A DNA stretch of 64,000 nt from VSJD01 sp041653875 (GTDB lineage: Bacteria; Verrucomicrobiota; Kiritimatiellia; JAAZAB01), in the NCBI GenBank assembly GCA_041653875.1, contig JBAZEM010000007.1, positions 1 through 64,000 of the forward strand. The letters are read 5' to 3'. The translations under genes were made by a program, and so were the position numbers. The notes under the pieces are model-generated. The model worked only from the letters and a program-made list of their open reading frames with translations. It was not told the origin of the DNA and did not search any database. This document shows positions 33,144 to 41,819 of this stretch, piece after piece (the stretch's first letter is position 1; every line of letters starts with the position of its first letter).

Positions 33144-34061
33144 ATGACGGAACAGGTGGTCATTATCGGGGCCGGTCCGGCCGGCTGGACGGCGGCAATT
33201 TACGCGGCGCGGGCCAATCTGAAGCCCGTGGTTGTGGAAGGCAGCCAGCCCGGCGGCCAGTTGACCACCACCACCAGTGTCGAGAATTTTCCCGGGTTTC
33301 CGGAAGGCCTGGACGGCGTCCAGCTCATGCTCCAGATGCGCGCGCAGGCGGAGCGATTCGGCGCGCGCATCCAAAGCGGCGCGGTGGTGTCCGTGGATTT
33401 CAAGCGCCGGCCGTTTCGATTAAAGCTCGATGACGGCCCGGAACTGGAGACCCAGTCCGTGATTATCGCCACCGGCGCCAGCGCGCAATACATGGGGTTG
33501 GAATCGGAACAGAAACTGATCGGGCGGGGCGTTTCCGGATGCGCCACCTGCGATGGGGCGCTTTATCGCGGCAAGCCGGTGGCCGTGGTGGGCGGGGGCG
33601 ACACGGCCATGGAGGACGCGCTGTTTCTAACGCGCTTTGCCGCGCAGGTCACGGTGATCCACCGGCGGGACGAGTTCCGGGCTTCGCCGATCATGGCGGC
33701 GCGCGTCCAACAACATCCCAAGATAAAAATCATGTGGAATACCGTGGTGGCCGAAGTGCTCGATGCGGCGCGCGGAGAAGTCACCGGATTGCGCCTGAAG
33801 GACGTTAAGACGGGGGCGCCCGCGGAATTGCCCGTGGCCGGCGTCTTCATCGCCATCGGCCACCAGCCGAATACAAAAGCGTTCGCCGGCCAGGTGAGCC
33901 TGGATGACAAGGGCTATATCCTGACCAACTGTACCCGCACCGATGTGCCGGGCGTCTTTGCCGCCGGCGACGTGCAGGATCGCGTGTATCGCCAGGCCGT
34001 CACGGCCGCCGGTTCCGGTTGTATGGCGGCGATCGAGGTGGAGCGGTATTTGAAGCACTAA
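33144..34061 (+). CDS. trxB: Thioredoxin reductase
   Basis: A 305-residue flavoprotein that reduces thioredoxin with NADPH. It has the FAD-binding start VVIIGAGPAGWTAAIYAARA, the redox-active CATC near residue 136, the NADPH-binding GGGDTAMEDALFL and HRRDEFRAS, and the C-terminal FAVGDVQ-like AAGDVQDRVYRQ. Length is typical. GGAGGG precedes the start; an ATG at 33139 is out of frame. A TATAGT lies at 33104-33109 but its -35 is weak. Confidence 0.95.
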   Translation: MTEQVVIIGAGPAGWTAAIYAARANLKPVVVEGSQPGGQLTTTTSVENFPGFPEGLDGVQLMLQMRAQAERFGARIQSGAVVSVDFKRRPFRLKLDDGPELETQSVIIATGASAQYMGLESEQKLIGRGVSGCATCDGALYRGKPVAVVGGGDTAMEDALFLTRFAAQVTVIHRRDEFRASPIMAARVQQHPKIKIMWNTVVAEVLDAARGEVTGLRLKDVKTGAPAELPVAGVFIAIGHQPNTKAFAGQVSLDDKGYILTNCTRTDVPGVFAAGDVQDRVYRQAVTAAGSGCMAAIEVERYLKH

Positions 34062-34065
34062 AAAC

Positions 34066-34163
34066 AGGCTCCAGGCCGTAGGCTGAAGACTGTAGATTGG
34101 AAATTTGAAATTGGAGGCCGGCAATCAGCAATCATAAATCAGAAATCAAAGATCGGAAAGACT
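34066..34163. repeat. Clear 7-nt periodic tract of about 13 units between trxB and msbA
   Basis: The units are AGGCTCC, AGGCCGT, AGGCTGA, AGACTGT, AGATTGG, AAATTTG, AAATTGG, AGGCCGG, CAATCAG, CAATCAT, AAATCAG, AAATCAA and AGATCGG. Successive units change by one to three bases, so the sequence drifts while the period stays exact. Confidence 0.85.
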
Positions 34164-34192
34164 GGGGCCGGCAGTGGGTTTCCTATAAGCGG

Positions 34193-35899
34193 ATGATCAG
34201 CTACACCCGGCCCTATATGATGCGGCTGATTGTGGGCGCCATCTGTGGTATTATTTTTGCCGGGTCCACCACCGGATTGCTGGTGGCGTTTCGCGACATT
34301 CTGCGCAATGCCCTCCAGAACGCGCCTTGGAAAACGGTCGCTCTGATAGCCCTGGCCCTGCCGGTCCTGGCGGCAGGGCGGGGGGTTGGCCAGTTCTTGA
34401 GCGAATATTTCATGCAATGGGTGGGGAACAAGGTGGTCATGGACATGCGCATTGCAACCTTTGCGCATCTTCAGGAACTTTCGATGCGGTATTTTTCCAG
34501 GAGCAAAACCGGCGAACTGATTTCGCGGACGATCAACGACTCGATGATGATCGAACGGGCGGTTTCGGTGGTACTGGGCGACCTGGTCAAGGAGCCCTTT
34601 GTGTTGCTGGGCGCGGCCTGGTGCCTGTTCTGGCTGGATGCCAAGTTGGCCTTCGCCAGTATGGTGCTGTTTCCCGTCTGCATCGTTCCCATTGCGATCT
34701 TCGGCCGGCGTGTGCGGCGCTATGCCAAACACGGCCAGGAACGACTGGCGTCCCTGGTGTCCATTATGCAGGAGGCGTTGATGGGCATGCGCATTGTCAA
34801 AGCCTTCGGGATGGAACGTTACGAGGTGGCGCGATTCACGGAGCAGTGTCAATTGTTCTTTAACCGCATCATGCGCGTGACCCGCGACAAGGCCATTATC
34901 GAACCGGTGATCGTGTTCATCTCGGCTATTGGTCTGGTCCTGGTACTGCTCTATGCCCATTGGGTGCATATGCCGGTGGAAGATTTGCTGACCTTTGCCG
35001 CTGCCATGGTGTTGCTTTACGAGCCGGTCAAGAAGCTCAGCAAGATTCACCTGCACATCCAGCAGACTTCGGCCTCGGCCGACCGCATTTTCGAAATCCT
35101 GGATACCCCGGTGGCGATCAAGGATGCGGCCGATGCCGTTGTCCTGGAGGACCGCATCGAGAATCTGCGCTTTGACAATGTCCAGTTTGCCTACGATTCC
35201 GCGCCCGTGTTGTGCGACCTTGCCTTTACCGTGGCCGCCGGCGAGCGCGTGGCCATTGTGGGCGGATCCGGGGCGGGCAAAACGACCTTGGTCAATTTGA
35301 TCCCCCGTTTTTACGATGTTACCGGGGGGGCGCTGTCGATCAACGGCGTCGATATCCGGCGCTTCACGCTGAAATCCCTGCGCGCGCAGATCGGAATGGT
35401 CACGCAGGAAACGATTCTCTTTAACGATACCGTGGCGGCCAACATCGCTTATGGGCACACCGATGCCCCGGTCGCCGCCATCGAACAGGCGGCCAAACGG
35501 GCCCATGCGCATGAATTCATCCTGGAGATGCCGGAGGGTTACAATACGGTCATCGGCGAGCGCGGTGTGCGCCTTTCGGGCGGGCAGTGCCAGCGCCTGG
35601 CCATCGCGCGGGCGATCCTGCGTAATCCGCCCATCCTGATCCTGGATGAGGCCACCAGCGCGCTGGACACGGAATCGGAGCGCCTGGTCCAGGCGGCGCT
35701 CGACGAACTGATGGAAGGCCGCACGGTGTTTGCCATCGCCCATCGCCTCTCCACCGTCATTCACTGCGACCGGATTATCGTGCTGGATGCGGGCCGCATG
35801 GTGGAATCCGGCAAGCACCAGGAACTGCTGGATCGCAACGGGATGTACCGGCGGCTTTACGATCTGCAATTTGCGCCGGCCGTGGACGATTCGGAATGA
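34193..35899 (+). CDS. msbA: MsbA-like lipid exporter ABC half-transporter
   Basis: A 568-residue fusion of six membrane helices and an ABC ATPase. Walker A is GGSGAGKTTL, the signature LSGGQ, and Walker B ILILDEATSALD. The layout of the membrane part (SRTGELISR-like SKTGELISRTIN) fits lipid A flippase MsbA, and lpxA is in the window. Other type-IV ABC exporters look similar. Upstream in-frame residues DWGRQWVSYKR resemble the usual cytoplasmic N-terminus, but no standard start codon is available before ATG 34193. Confidence 0.82.
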   Translation: MISYTRPYMMRLIVGAICGIIFAGSTTGLLVAFRDILRNALQNAPWKTVALIALALPVLAAGRGVGQFLSEYFMQWVGNKVVMDMRIATFAHLQELSMRYFSRSKTGELISRTINDSMMIERAVSVVLGDLVKEPFVLLGAAWCLFWLDAKLAFASMVLFPVCIVPIAIFGRRVRRYAKHGQERLASLVSIMQEALMGMRIVKAFGMERYEVARFTEQCQLFFNRIMRVTRDKAIIEPVIVFISAIGLVLVLLYAHWVHMPVEDLLTFAAAMVLLYEPVKKLSKIHLHIQQTSASADRIFEILDTPVAIKDAADAVVLEDRIENLRFDNVQFAYDSAPVLCDLAFTVAAGERVAIVGGSGAGKTTLVNLIPRFYDVTGGALSINGVDIRRFTLKSLRAQIGMVTQETILFNDTVAANIAYGHTDAPVAAIEQAAKRAHAHEFILEMPEGYNTVIGERGVRLSGGQCQRLAIARAILRNPPILILDEATSALDTESERLVQAALDELMEGRTVFAIAHRLSTVIHCDRIIVLDAGRMVESGKHQELLDRNGMYRRLYDLQFAPAVDDSE

Positions 35900-35907
35900 C
35901 GGTGAAA

Positions 35908-36468
35908 TCAGCGGCTGCGGCGATAGTCGCGCAGGATGTCCCGCACGTAATTGCGGGTGGATTTATAGGTGATTTCATTCCAGAACACGTTGGGATCGTT
36001 CCGGTCGCGCGCGGCCCATCTTGAAGCATTCGAGCGCCCGGCGTTGTATTCCGCCAGAGCGTAGGGCAGGGGATTGGCCTTGGGCTTGGCCGACCAATAC
36101 TGAATGGCGCGGCGCAGATACCAGGTCCCGGCGCGAATATTGATTTCCGGCTTGAACAGGTCCTGGCGAAGCGGAATGGGTTCGCGCGCGGCCGCGGCCC
36201 AGTCGCGGGCCGCGTTTTGCGTAACTTGCATAAGCCCGATTTCCCTGTGCTTGCCGATATGCCTCCGATTGAAGTGGCTTTCCCGCCAGATGACCGCCCG
36301 GATCAGCTTCGTATCCACCTCGTATTCCCGTCCGGTTGCGGCGATAATGTCGTCATAAGCGTGGATATAAAAGTAAAAGGCGCCGCCGGCGGCGCCGGCC
36401 ATCAGCAATCCGATTGCCAGCGTTACGACGGCCAGACGCCGGATTTGTCTTGTCAGGCCCGGTTCCAT
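35908..36468 (-). CDS. Membrane-anchored lytic transglycosylase (SLT family)
   Basis: A 186-residue protein with an N-terminal membrane helix (about 12-33) followed by an SLT/goose-lysozyme-like domain: IRAVIWRESHFN with catalytic Glu, GLMQV, and ALAEYNAG. It cleaves the glycan strand of peptidoglycan with formation of 1,6-anhydro ends. It is a minimal single-domain form, similar to EmtA/MltE-type or small Slt proteins. It is convergent with the ABC transporter gene. Confidence 0.88.
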   Translation of the reverse strand: MEPGLTRQIRRLAVVTLAIGLLMAGAAGGAFYFYIHAYDDIIAATGREYEVDTKLIRAVIWRESHFNRRHIGKHREIGLMQVTQNAARDWAAAAREPIPLRQDLFKPEINIRAGTWYLRRAIQYWSAKPKANPLPYALAEYNAGRSNASRWAARDRNDPNVFWNEITYKSTRNYVRDILRDYRRSR

Positions 36469-36533
36469 GCGACATATTAAATCAATCGAATGGGATGGGT
36501 CAATTGGAAAAACATAAACAGGAGCATGCGATC

Positions 36534-37868
36534 ATGACACGTCGGAAACGATATGTTCAGGTAGGGGTGGGTTCGCGGGCATGGGGCTATACGGTGGCGC
36601 TCGTGCAAACCATGAAATCCACGTGCGAACTGGCGGGCATTTGCGATACCAACCGCGGCCGCATGGAGCTTTGCAATCGCAAAATCGTGCAGGACTTGAA
36701 GGGCAAAGCCGTGCCCATGTTCTTGGATACGGAGTTCGATGCCATGATAAAACGATTAAAACCGGACGTCGTGATGGTTGCCTCCGTGGATTGCTCCCAT
36801 GACCGTTATATTGTTCGCGCCATGGAGCTGGGGTGCGACGTCGTCACTGAAAAGCCGATGACGACTGACGAGAAAAAATGCCAGCGCATCGTGGATGCCG
36901 TTAACCGCACCGGCCGCGATCTGAAGGTCACCTTCAATTGTCGTTATATTCCGGCCATGGTTCAGGTCAAGGACCTGCTCATGCAGGGCGTTGTCGGCAA
37001 GATTCTCTCGGTGGATGTGCGCTGGATCCTGGATGTGTCGCACGGCGCCGATTATTTCCGGCGCTGGCATGGCGAGATCGGCAAATCGGGGGGCTTGCTG
37101 CTTCACAAGTCCACCCACCACCTTGACCTGGTCAATTGGTTCCTTTCCGCCAATCCGGTGGAAGTGTTCGCCATGGGCGGGCGGAGCTTTTACGGCGCGC
37201 AAAGCGGAATGGTCAAGCGTTACGGCCTGCAGGGGCACGGCGAGCGTTGCCGGACCTGCCGACGCCGGGGGAAATGCCCGTTTTTCGTTGACCTCTGGAA
37301 ATCGGCGGATGCTAAGGCGATGTATCTGAATTGCGAAAAATACGATGGGTATATCCGCGACCGCTGTGTGTTCCATAAAAAAGTGGACATTATGGACACC
37401 ATGAACCTGGTCGTCAGTTACGACACCGGCGCATTCCTCTCCTATTCGCTGAATGCCTTCACGCCCTACGAGGGATTCCGCTACGCGTTTAACGGCAACA
37501 AGGGCCGGCTGGAGTTCGAGCATATCGGCCCCCCGATGACCCCGCAAGGCAAAGCGCTCCCTGCCAAAGGTCTGCCCGCGGGCATGCGCATCCGGCTTTA
37601 TCCGCATTTCAAGCCGGCCCGCTCGATCCCGATCAAAGAGGGTAAAGGCGGGCATTGGGGCGGCGATGAGCGGCTCATGGCCGATGTTTTCGGCGCCAAG
37701 TCCGGCAAGGATCGTTATCTGCGCACGGCCGATTACGCCAACGGCGCCATGAGCATCCTGATCGGCGCGGCCGCCAACAAGAGCATGCGCACCGGCCAAT
37801 CGGTGAAAATCGCCAGCCTCGTCAAGGGGTTGCCGCCCGCGCGTCTGCCGAAGATGAAGACATGGTAG
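36534..37868 (+). CDS. Gfo/Idh/MocA-family oxidoreductase with cysteine cluster
   Basis: A 444-residue NAD(P)-dependent dehydrogenase. The N-terminal Rossmann fold begins YVQVGVGSRAWGYT; CDVVTEKPMTTDEKKCQ holds the EKP motif. The C-terminal alpha/beta domain has an inserted CRTCRRRGKCPF and two further cysteines (NCEKYDGYIRDRC), a metal-site-like pattern found in a subset of the family. AGGAG at 36520-36524 supports ATG 36534. Such enzymes oxidise sugars or inositol derivatives; the substrate is not evident. Confidence 0.85.
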   Translation: MTRRKRYVQVGVGSRAWGYTVALVQTMKSTCELAGICDTNRGRMELCNRKIVQDLKGKAVPMFLDTEFDAMIKRLKPDVVMVASVDCSHDRYIVRAMELGCDVVTEKPMTTDEKKCQRIVDAVNRTGRDLKVTFNCRYIPAMVQVKDLLMQGVVGKILSVDVRWILDVSHGADYFRRWHGEIGKSGGLLLHKSTHHLDLVNWFLSANPVEVFAMGGRSFYGAQSGMVKRYGLQGHGERCRTCRRRGKCPFFVDLWKSADAKAMYLNCEKYDGYIRDRCVFHKKVDIMDTMNLVVSYDTGAFLSYSLNAFTPYEGFRYAFNGNKGRLEFEHIGPPMTPQGKALPAKGLPAGMRIRLYPHFKPARSIPIKEGKGGHWGGDERLMADVFGAKSGKDRYLRTADYANGAMSILIGAAANKSMRTGQSVKIASLVKGLPPARLPKMKTW

Positions 37869-38055
37869 GCGGAGTACAGAGGTCAGCCGTCAGAGATCAG
37901 ATGAAAAACTGACGCCGGATGACGGACCCTCCTTCGCCCGATCGCTTAGTAGAGCAGGTTCCGGACACCGACACCAGAATCAGCGGGCAGTGTTGGATGT
38001 TTCCTGTTGTTGTTTCTGACCGCTGACTTCTGATCTCTGACCTCTGATTTTGAAC
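37869..38055. repeat. 7-nt periodic inverted tracts around the thiE 3' end
   Basis: GGTCAGC, CGTCAGA, GATCAGA on one side (37872 onward) face TTCTGAC, CGCTGAC, TTCTGAT, CTCTGAC, CTCTGAT on the other (about 38015-38052). The second arm lies inside the thiE frame and encodes RGQRSEVSGQK. Confidence 0.7.
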
Positions 38056-38693
38056 AGCAGTTCCCGGGTGGCCTGCGCGGGGGCGTCCGCCGCAGTTATT
38101 GCCGTGACGACCGCGATCGTGCGCGCCCCGGCTTGGATCAGCGCCGGTATATGTTCCGGCTTGATTCCGCCCATGACGGTCCAGGGAATCGTGGCGTGCC
38201 GGGCGATTTCCTTCAGGCCTTCCAGGCCCAGAAATTCACCGGACGTTCGTTTCGTTTGCGTGGGGAACAAGGGGCCGATATTGATGTAAGATGCGCCCGC
38301 GCGCCCGGCGGCCTGGGCTTCGGCCGGGGAATGGGTTGAGGCGCCGATAATAAGATCGGGCGCCAAACGCCGCGCCGCCGCGATCGGAAAATCGGTTTGG
38401 CCCAGGTGAACGCCATCCGCGCCGACGGCCAGGGCCGCGTCCAACCGGTCGTTGATAATCAACAAGGCGCCGGCCTGGGCCGTGCGCGCGCGGACTTGCC
38501 CGGCCAGTTGCAGGAAATCCGGCATGGGCATTCCCTTTTCCCGGAGCTGGACAAGGCGCGCGCCCCCCCTTAGCGCGGCGTCCACAATTTCCAGTGTGGT
38601 TCGCCCGCGCGACAGCGCTTGCGAGGTGACTAAGTAAAGCCCGGCCCGCTGGAACCGGCGCAGGCGATCGGTGTGGAGGGCGGTAGTGTCCAT
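37980..38693 (-). CDS. thiE: Thiamine-phosphate synthase
   Basis: A TIM-barrel enzyme of 237 residues that joins HMP-PP and thiazole phosphate. Family boxes are LREKGM, LIINDRLDAALAVGADGVHLGQ, IGASTHSPAEA, YINIGPLFPTQTK and VMGGIKPEHI. The last 20 residues (after LLFKI) are encoded by a 7-nt repeat tract and are outside the family. It follows thiH on the same strand after a 142-bp gap that holds another periodic tract. No TPP riboswitch was seen upstream. Confidence 0.92.
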   Translation of the reverse strand: MDTTALHTDRLRRFQRAGLYLVTSQALSRGRTTLEIVDAALRGGARLVQLREKGMPMPDFLQLAGQVRARTAQAGALLIINDRLDAALAVGADGVHLGQTDFPIAAARRLAPDLIIGASTHSPAEAQAAGRAGASYINIGPLFPTQTKRTSGEFLGLEGLKEIARHATIPWTVMGGIKPEHIPALIQAGARTIAVVTAITAADAPAQATRELLFKIRGQRSEVSGQKQQQETSNTAR

Positions 38694-38696
38694 GAA

Positions 38697-38842
38697 TTTG
38701 TTGGTATGGGAGTATGGGTGTGTGGGAGTATGGGAGTTAAAATGTCGAAGACTTGGTGAAGGTTGACTTAAAAATTTTGCGGTTCCATAGGGTTGTTTTA
38801 CTCCAATACCCCCTTACGCCCATACTCCCATACATTCAGCTG
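38697..38842. repeat. Periodic inverted repeat with 34-bp arms between thiE and thiH
   Basis: The left arm (from about 38705) is built from GTATGGGA/GTATGGGT units and the right arm (to about 38834) from their complements; about 28 of 34 positions pair, around a 70-90-base loop. The same unit occurs at 13157-13180. Confidence 0.7.
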
Positions 38843-39957
38843 TCGCGGTAAACGGCATCCCAGTTTTTAAACACCGGTTCGAGTTCCTTGCTTTTCAGCA
38901 TGGCGCAAAAATCCTCAATGGAGCGGTTGTCGCTTACCTTGAACTGGCCCTGGCCTTCGTCCGCCGCGCTCCCGTCATGGTAGCCGCCAACCGTGGTCCG
39001 GCTGGCGACACTCATTTTATTGATGCCGACGCCCGCAATGCCGTCCCGGAACCAGGCGCTTTCCCGCGTCGAAAGGGTTAGGGGCAAATCGGGCATGCAA
39101 ATACGGAACGCGCAAATCACCTGCGCCAGAAACCGGTCGCTGACCGGAAACGGCGGAATAAAGCCGCCGAGCTGGGACCGGATGCGCGGAAACGAGACCG
39201 AAATGCCGGAACGCCAATATTGCTTGCGCAAAGTTTGAACATGCCGGAACAGCGCGAGCGCGTCCTTCACCGGATCGGCCAGACCCAGGAGCGCGCCCAG
39301 TCCGGCTGTCCTGAGCCCGGCTTCCAGCGCCCGCGCCGGCGTTTCCAAGCGGTATCGATAATCGCGCTTCGGCCCCCAGCGGTGCATGCGCTCGTACACG
39401 GCGGGGTCGTAGGTCTCCTGGTAGATCGTCAGGCCCGTACAGCCGGCCTCGGCCAGGGCCTGGTATTCCGCGCGCGTCATGGGAAAGACTTCGACGGTCA
39501 CCAGGTCGAAGCGCTCCGCGGCCAGGGCCGCGGCGGCGCGCACGTAATCGAAATCGGCTTGCGGCGCGCGTTCGCCCGTGAGGAGTAAAATCTCCTCGAA
39601 GCCCATCGTCTTCAGGGCGTCCATTTCCGCCACAATGTCGCCGCGCTCCAGCCGCCGGCGCGGCTGGCGGCGGTCGGCGGCGAACCCGCAGTACGCACAA
39701 CCGTTTTCGCAGAAATCGGAAAGGTAAAGCGGCACATAAAGTGAAATTGTGCGCCCGAACTGCCGGCGTGTCATGAGCTGGGCGCGGACTGCCAGCCGTT
39801 CCAGCTCTTCCCCGGCGGCGGGCGACAGGAGCGCGGCCAGGTCGGCGCCGCCGGGGCATTCCGTTGCCAGGGCCTGCCGCACGGCGCGCGCATCGGCGTC
39901 CTGCGCGAGGGCCGACCAGGGATCCGGATTCAGCCAGTCTGGAATCGGGGAAGACAT
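38836..39957 (-). CDS. thiH: 2-iminoacetate synthase (radical SAM)
   Basis: A 373-residue radical SAM enzyme that cleaves tyrosine to give dehydroglycine for thiazole formation. The cluster motif is CENGCAYCGF (CX3CX2C); the segment after it (RRRLERGDIVAEMDALKTMG, LLLTGE, VEVFPMTRAEY) matches ThiH. Length is typical. The ATG at 39957 lies 3 bases after the mgtC-like stop, so they are likely cotranscribed although no functional link is known. thiG and thiS are not in the window. Confidence 0.93.
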   Translation of the reverse strand: MSSPIPDWLNPDPWSALAQDADARAVRQALATECPGGADLAALLSPAAGEELERLAVRAQLMTRRQFGRTISLYVPLYLSDFCENGCAYCGFAADRRQPRRRLERGDIVAEMDALKTMGFEEILLLTGERAPQADFDYVRAAAALAAERFDLVTVEVFPMTRAEYQALAEAGCTGLTIYQETYDPAVYERMHRWGPKRDYRYRLETPARALEAGLRTAGLGALLGLADPVKDALALFRHVQTLRKQYWRSGISVSFPRIRSQLGGFIPPFPVSDRFLAQVICAFRICMPDLPLTLSTRESAWFRDGIAGVGINKMSVASRTTVGGYHDGSAADEGQGQFKVSDNRSIEDFCAMLKSKELEPVFKNWDAVYRDS

Positions 39958-39960
39958 AGA

Positions 39961-40665
39961 CTACGGCACCTGTTGCAGTCGTTTCCAGGCGACGTGCCGC
40001 ACGCCGTCAAGAATACTGAGGCGGTTGATCGCTTCATTCCGCAGTCCCGCGCCGTGCAACTGGAGACGAAACACGAGCTTGACGGAGAGGGGCGCCGGGA
40101 CGAGCTCGGTTTCCACCTCGCGGATTTTAATATGGTGGTCGCTCAACGTCCGGCGGCAGGCCTGCTCGAAGCGGTCCAGAGGGATGCCCTCGCCTTGAAC
40201 GATCAGATCGCGATAATAGAAGGGGGGGATGCGGTCTTCCGCATAGACCAGGCCGATCAGGACGAGAAGCTCTATGGCGGTGGCGACGCCCGCCACCGTG
40301 AAAAAGCCGAACCCGATGACGATGCCCAATCCGGCCGTGAACCAGATGGATGCCGCTGTCGTGAGACCCCGGACAATATCGCCGGTGCGGATAATGGCGC
40401 CGGCGCCCAGAAATCCAATGCCGGTGATGACGCCCGCGGCAATGCGGGTGGCATCCATGCTGACAAGTCCGGCGGAGTCCTGGGCGGCGCCGGCCAGCAG
40501 GACGCCGGCCAGCGTGACGAGCGCCGTGCCCAGGCAAACCAGGATATGGGTGCGCAGGCCCGCCGGACGGCCGTGATACTGGCGCTCGAAGCCGACAATT
40601 CCGCCCAGCACGACCGCCAACAGCAGCCGCCAGAACCAATTTTGGAAATCGAGCGCGTCGTACAT
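39961..40665 (-). CDS. MgtC/SapB-family membrane protein
   Basis: A 234-residue protein with four or five N-terminal membrane helices (VVLGGIVGFERQYHGRPAGLR, GVITGIGFLGAGAIIR, TTAASIWFTAGLG) and a C-terminal cytoplasmic ACT-like domain. MgtC proteins modulate magnesium homeostasis or ATP synthase activity. A CorA-type magnesium transporter lies directly upstream on the same strand (24-base gap), which supports a magnesium role. GAGAAAG precedes the ATG. Confidence 0.88.
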   Translation of the reverse strand: MYDALDFQNWFWRLLLAVVLGGIVGFERQYHGRPAGLRTHILVCLGTALVTLAGVLLAGAAQDSAGLVSMDATRIAAGVITGIGFLGAGAIIRTGDIVRGLTTAASIWFTAGLGIVIGFGFFTVAGVATAIELLVLIGLVYAEDRIPPFYYRDLIVQGEGIPLDRFEQACRRTLSDHHIKIREVETELVPAPLSVKLVFRLQLHGAGLRNEAINRLSILDGVRHVAWKRLQQVP

Positions 40666-40689
40666 GTGGCTTTCTCCGATGCCGGTTTG

Positions 40690-41631
40690 TCAGGCGCGGG
40701 ATTGAAAATGACGGTCGCTCTTGCGTTTCCAGAGGATAAGAAAGACAAAAACCGAGATGACCGCCAGTCCCATGACAAACCAGAAATAAAGGGGACTGCG
40801 TTCGTTGAGCGGAATCTCCACGTTCATGGAAAAGATGCTGACCATCAAGGTCGGCACCATGATGCTGATCGTGATGATGGTCAGGGTCTTCATCAGCACG
40901 TTGATGTTGTTGCTGACGATGGATGCCCGGGCATCCATCAGGCTGGCCAGAATGTTGGAATAAATCTCGGCCTGCCGCGCGCACTGGTTGCTTTCGATGG
41001 TGACGTCGTCGAGCAATTCCATGTTTTCCGGGGTCATGCTCAACTTGGCGGCGCTGTTCTTGATTTTTCCGATGAGCATGGAGTTGCTGTTGATGGCTGC
41101 CAGGTAATAGACCAGGCTCTTTTCCAGGGTGAACAGGTTGAGCAGGTACTTGTTTTCCATGGCGGTGTTGATTTTCTGCTCCAGCGAGTCGGTGATCATG
41201 TTGATCACTTTCAAGTGCTCCATGAAGTGGTAAATCGTGCGCCCAATCAGCCGCAAGGCCACGTCCAAAAGCGATGTGACCCGCATAAATAGCTTGCCCG
41301 TGAAAAGTTGGATGTCGTCGGTCAACAACACGATCAGGCGGTCCTTGAACAGGAACACCCCCATGGAAGCGACCTTGAACAGAAAATGGTCCTGGGAGGA
41401 ATAGTTTTTCGGACGCTTGAAAATCATGGCGACGTGATCCGGCTCGAACTCCAGGCGCGAGATCTCGTCGGGGTCGAGGGTCGAATTCAGCGTGTGTTCG
41501 TCGAGCCGATAGTCCTCCAGCAGGTGCTTTTTTTCGGCTTCGTCCGGATTGATATAGACGATGATCTGCCCCTGCTGGCCATCCTCGGCTTCGATGACTT
41601 TGGCGTCAACGAGTTGGTAGCGCTTGACCAT
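40690..41631 (-). CDS. corA: CorA-family divalent-cation transporter, SMN variant
   Basis: A 313-residue protein: a large cytoplasmic N-terminal domain, then two C-terminal membrane helices. The first helix ends in the pore motif, normally GMN, here FSMNVEIPL, i.e. Ser-Met-Asn. The family helix TPENMELLDDVTIESNQCAR is recognisable. The pore change is seen in some CorA relatives and may alter ion choice. AAGGA precedes ATG 41631. The gene probably heads an operon with mgtC-like, thiH and thiE. Confidence 0.85.
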   Translation of the reverse strand: MVKRYQLVDAKVIEAEDGQQGQIIVYINPDEAEKKHLLEDYRLDEHTLNSTLDPDEISRLEFEPDHVAMIFKRPKNYSSQDHFLFKVASMGVFLFKDRLIVLLTDDIQLFTGKLFMRVTSLLDVALRLIGRTIYHFMEHLKVINMITDSLEQKINTAMENKYLLNLFTLEKSLVYYLAAINSNSMLIGKIKNSAAKLSMTPENMELLDDVTIESNQCARQAEIYSNILASLMDARASIVSNNINVLMKTLTIITISIMVPTLMVSIFSMNVEIPLNERSPLYFWFVMGLAVISVFVFLILWKRKSDRHFQSRA

Positions 41632-41819
41632 AAAATATCCTTTTAAAACGAAACGAATTCAGGTATATGCTAACACCCATTGAGTAAAGCGCAAGATTTA
41701 TGTGCCGGCATCGACGAGGTTCGCGGCAACCACGAGCGAAGATTCCCTTCATGTTGAGTTTTGAAATTGGCTCGCTTTGAAACAAACCGAACAGTCAAGA
41801 CGGGAGGGGTGCGAAGAAA

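Noticed and set aside
34139..35869. Long minus-strand open frame (576 codons) opposite the msbA-like gene
   Set aside because: It is a GC-driven shadow: His/Gln/Arg/Gly-rich, no domain, while the plus strand encodes a complete ABC transporter.
36534..37868. Cysteine cluster in the Gfo/Idh/MocA protein as a new iron-sulfur enzyme
   Set aside because: Comparable cysteine inserts occur in known members of the family, so it is noted but not reported as novel.
41632..41819. Search for a magnesium or TPP riboswitch ahead of corA-mgtC-thiH-thiE
   Set aside because: No TPP core (CUGAGA ... ACCUGA) and no M-box-like structure could be recognised by eye.
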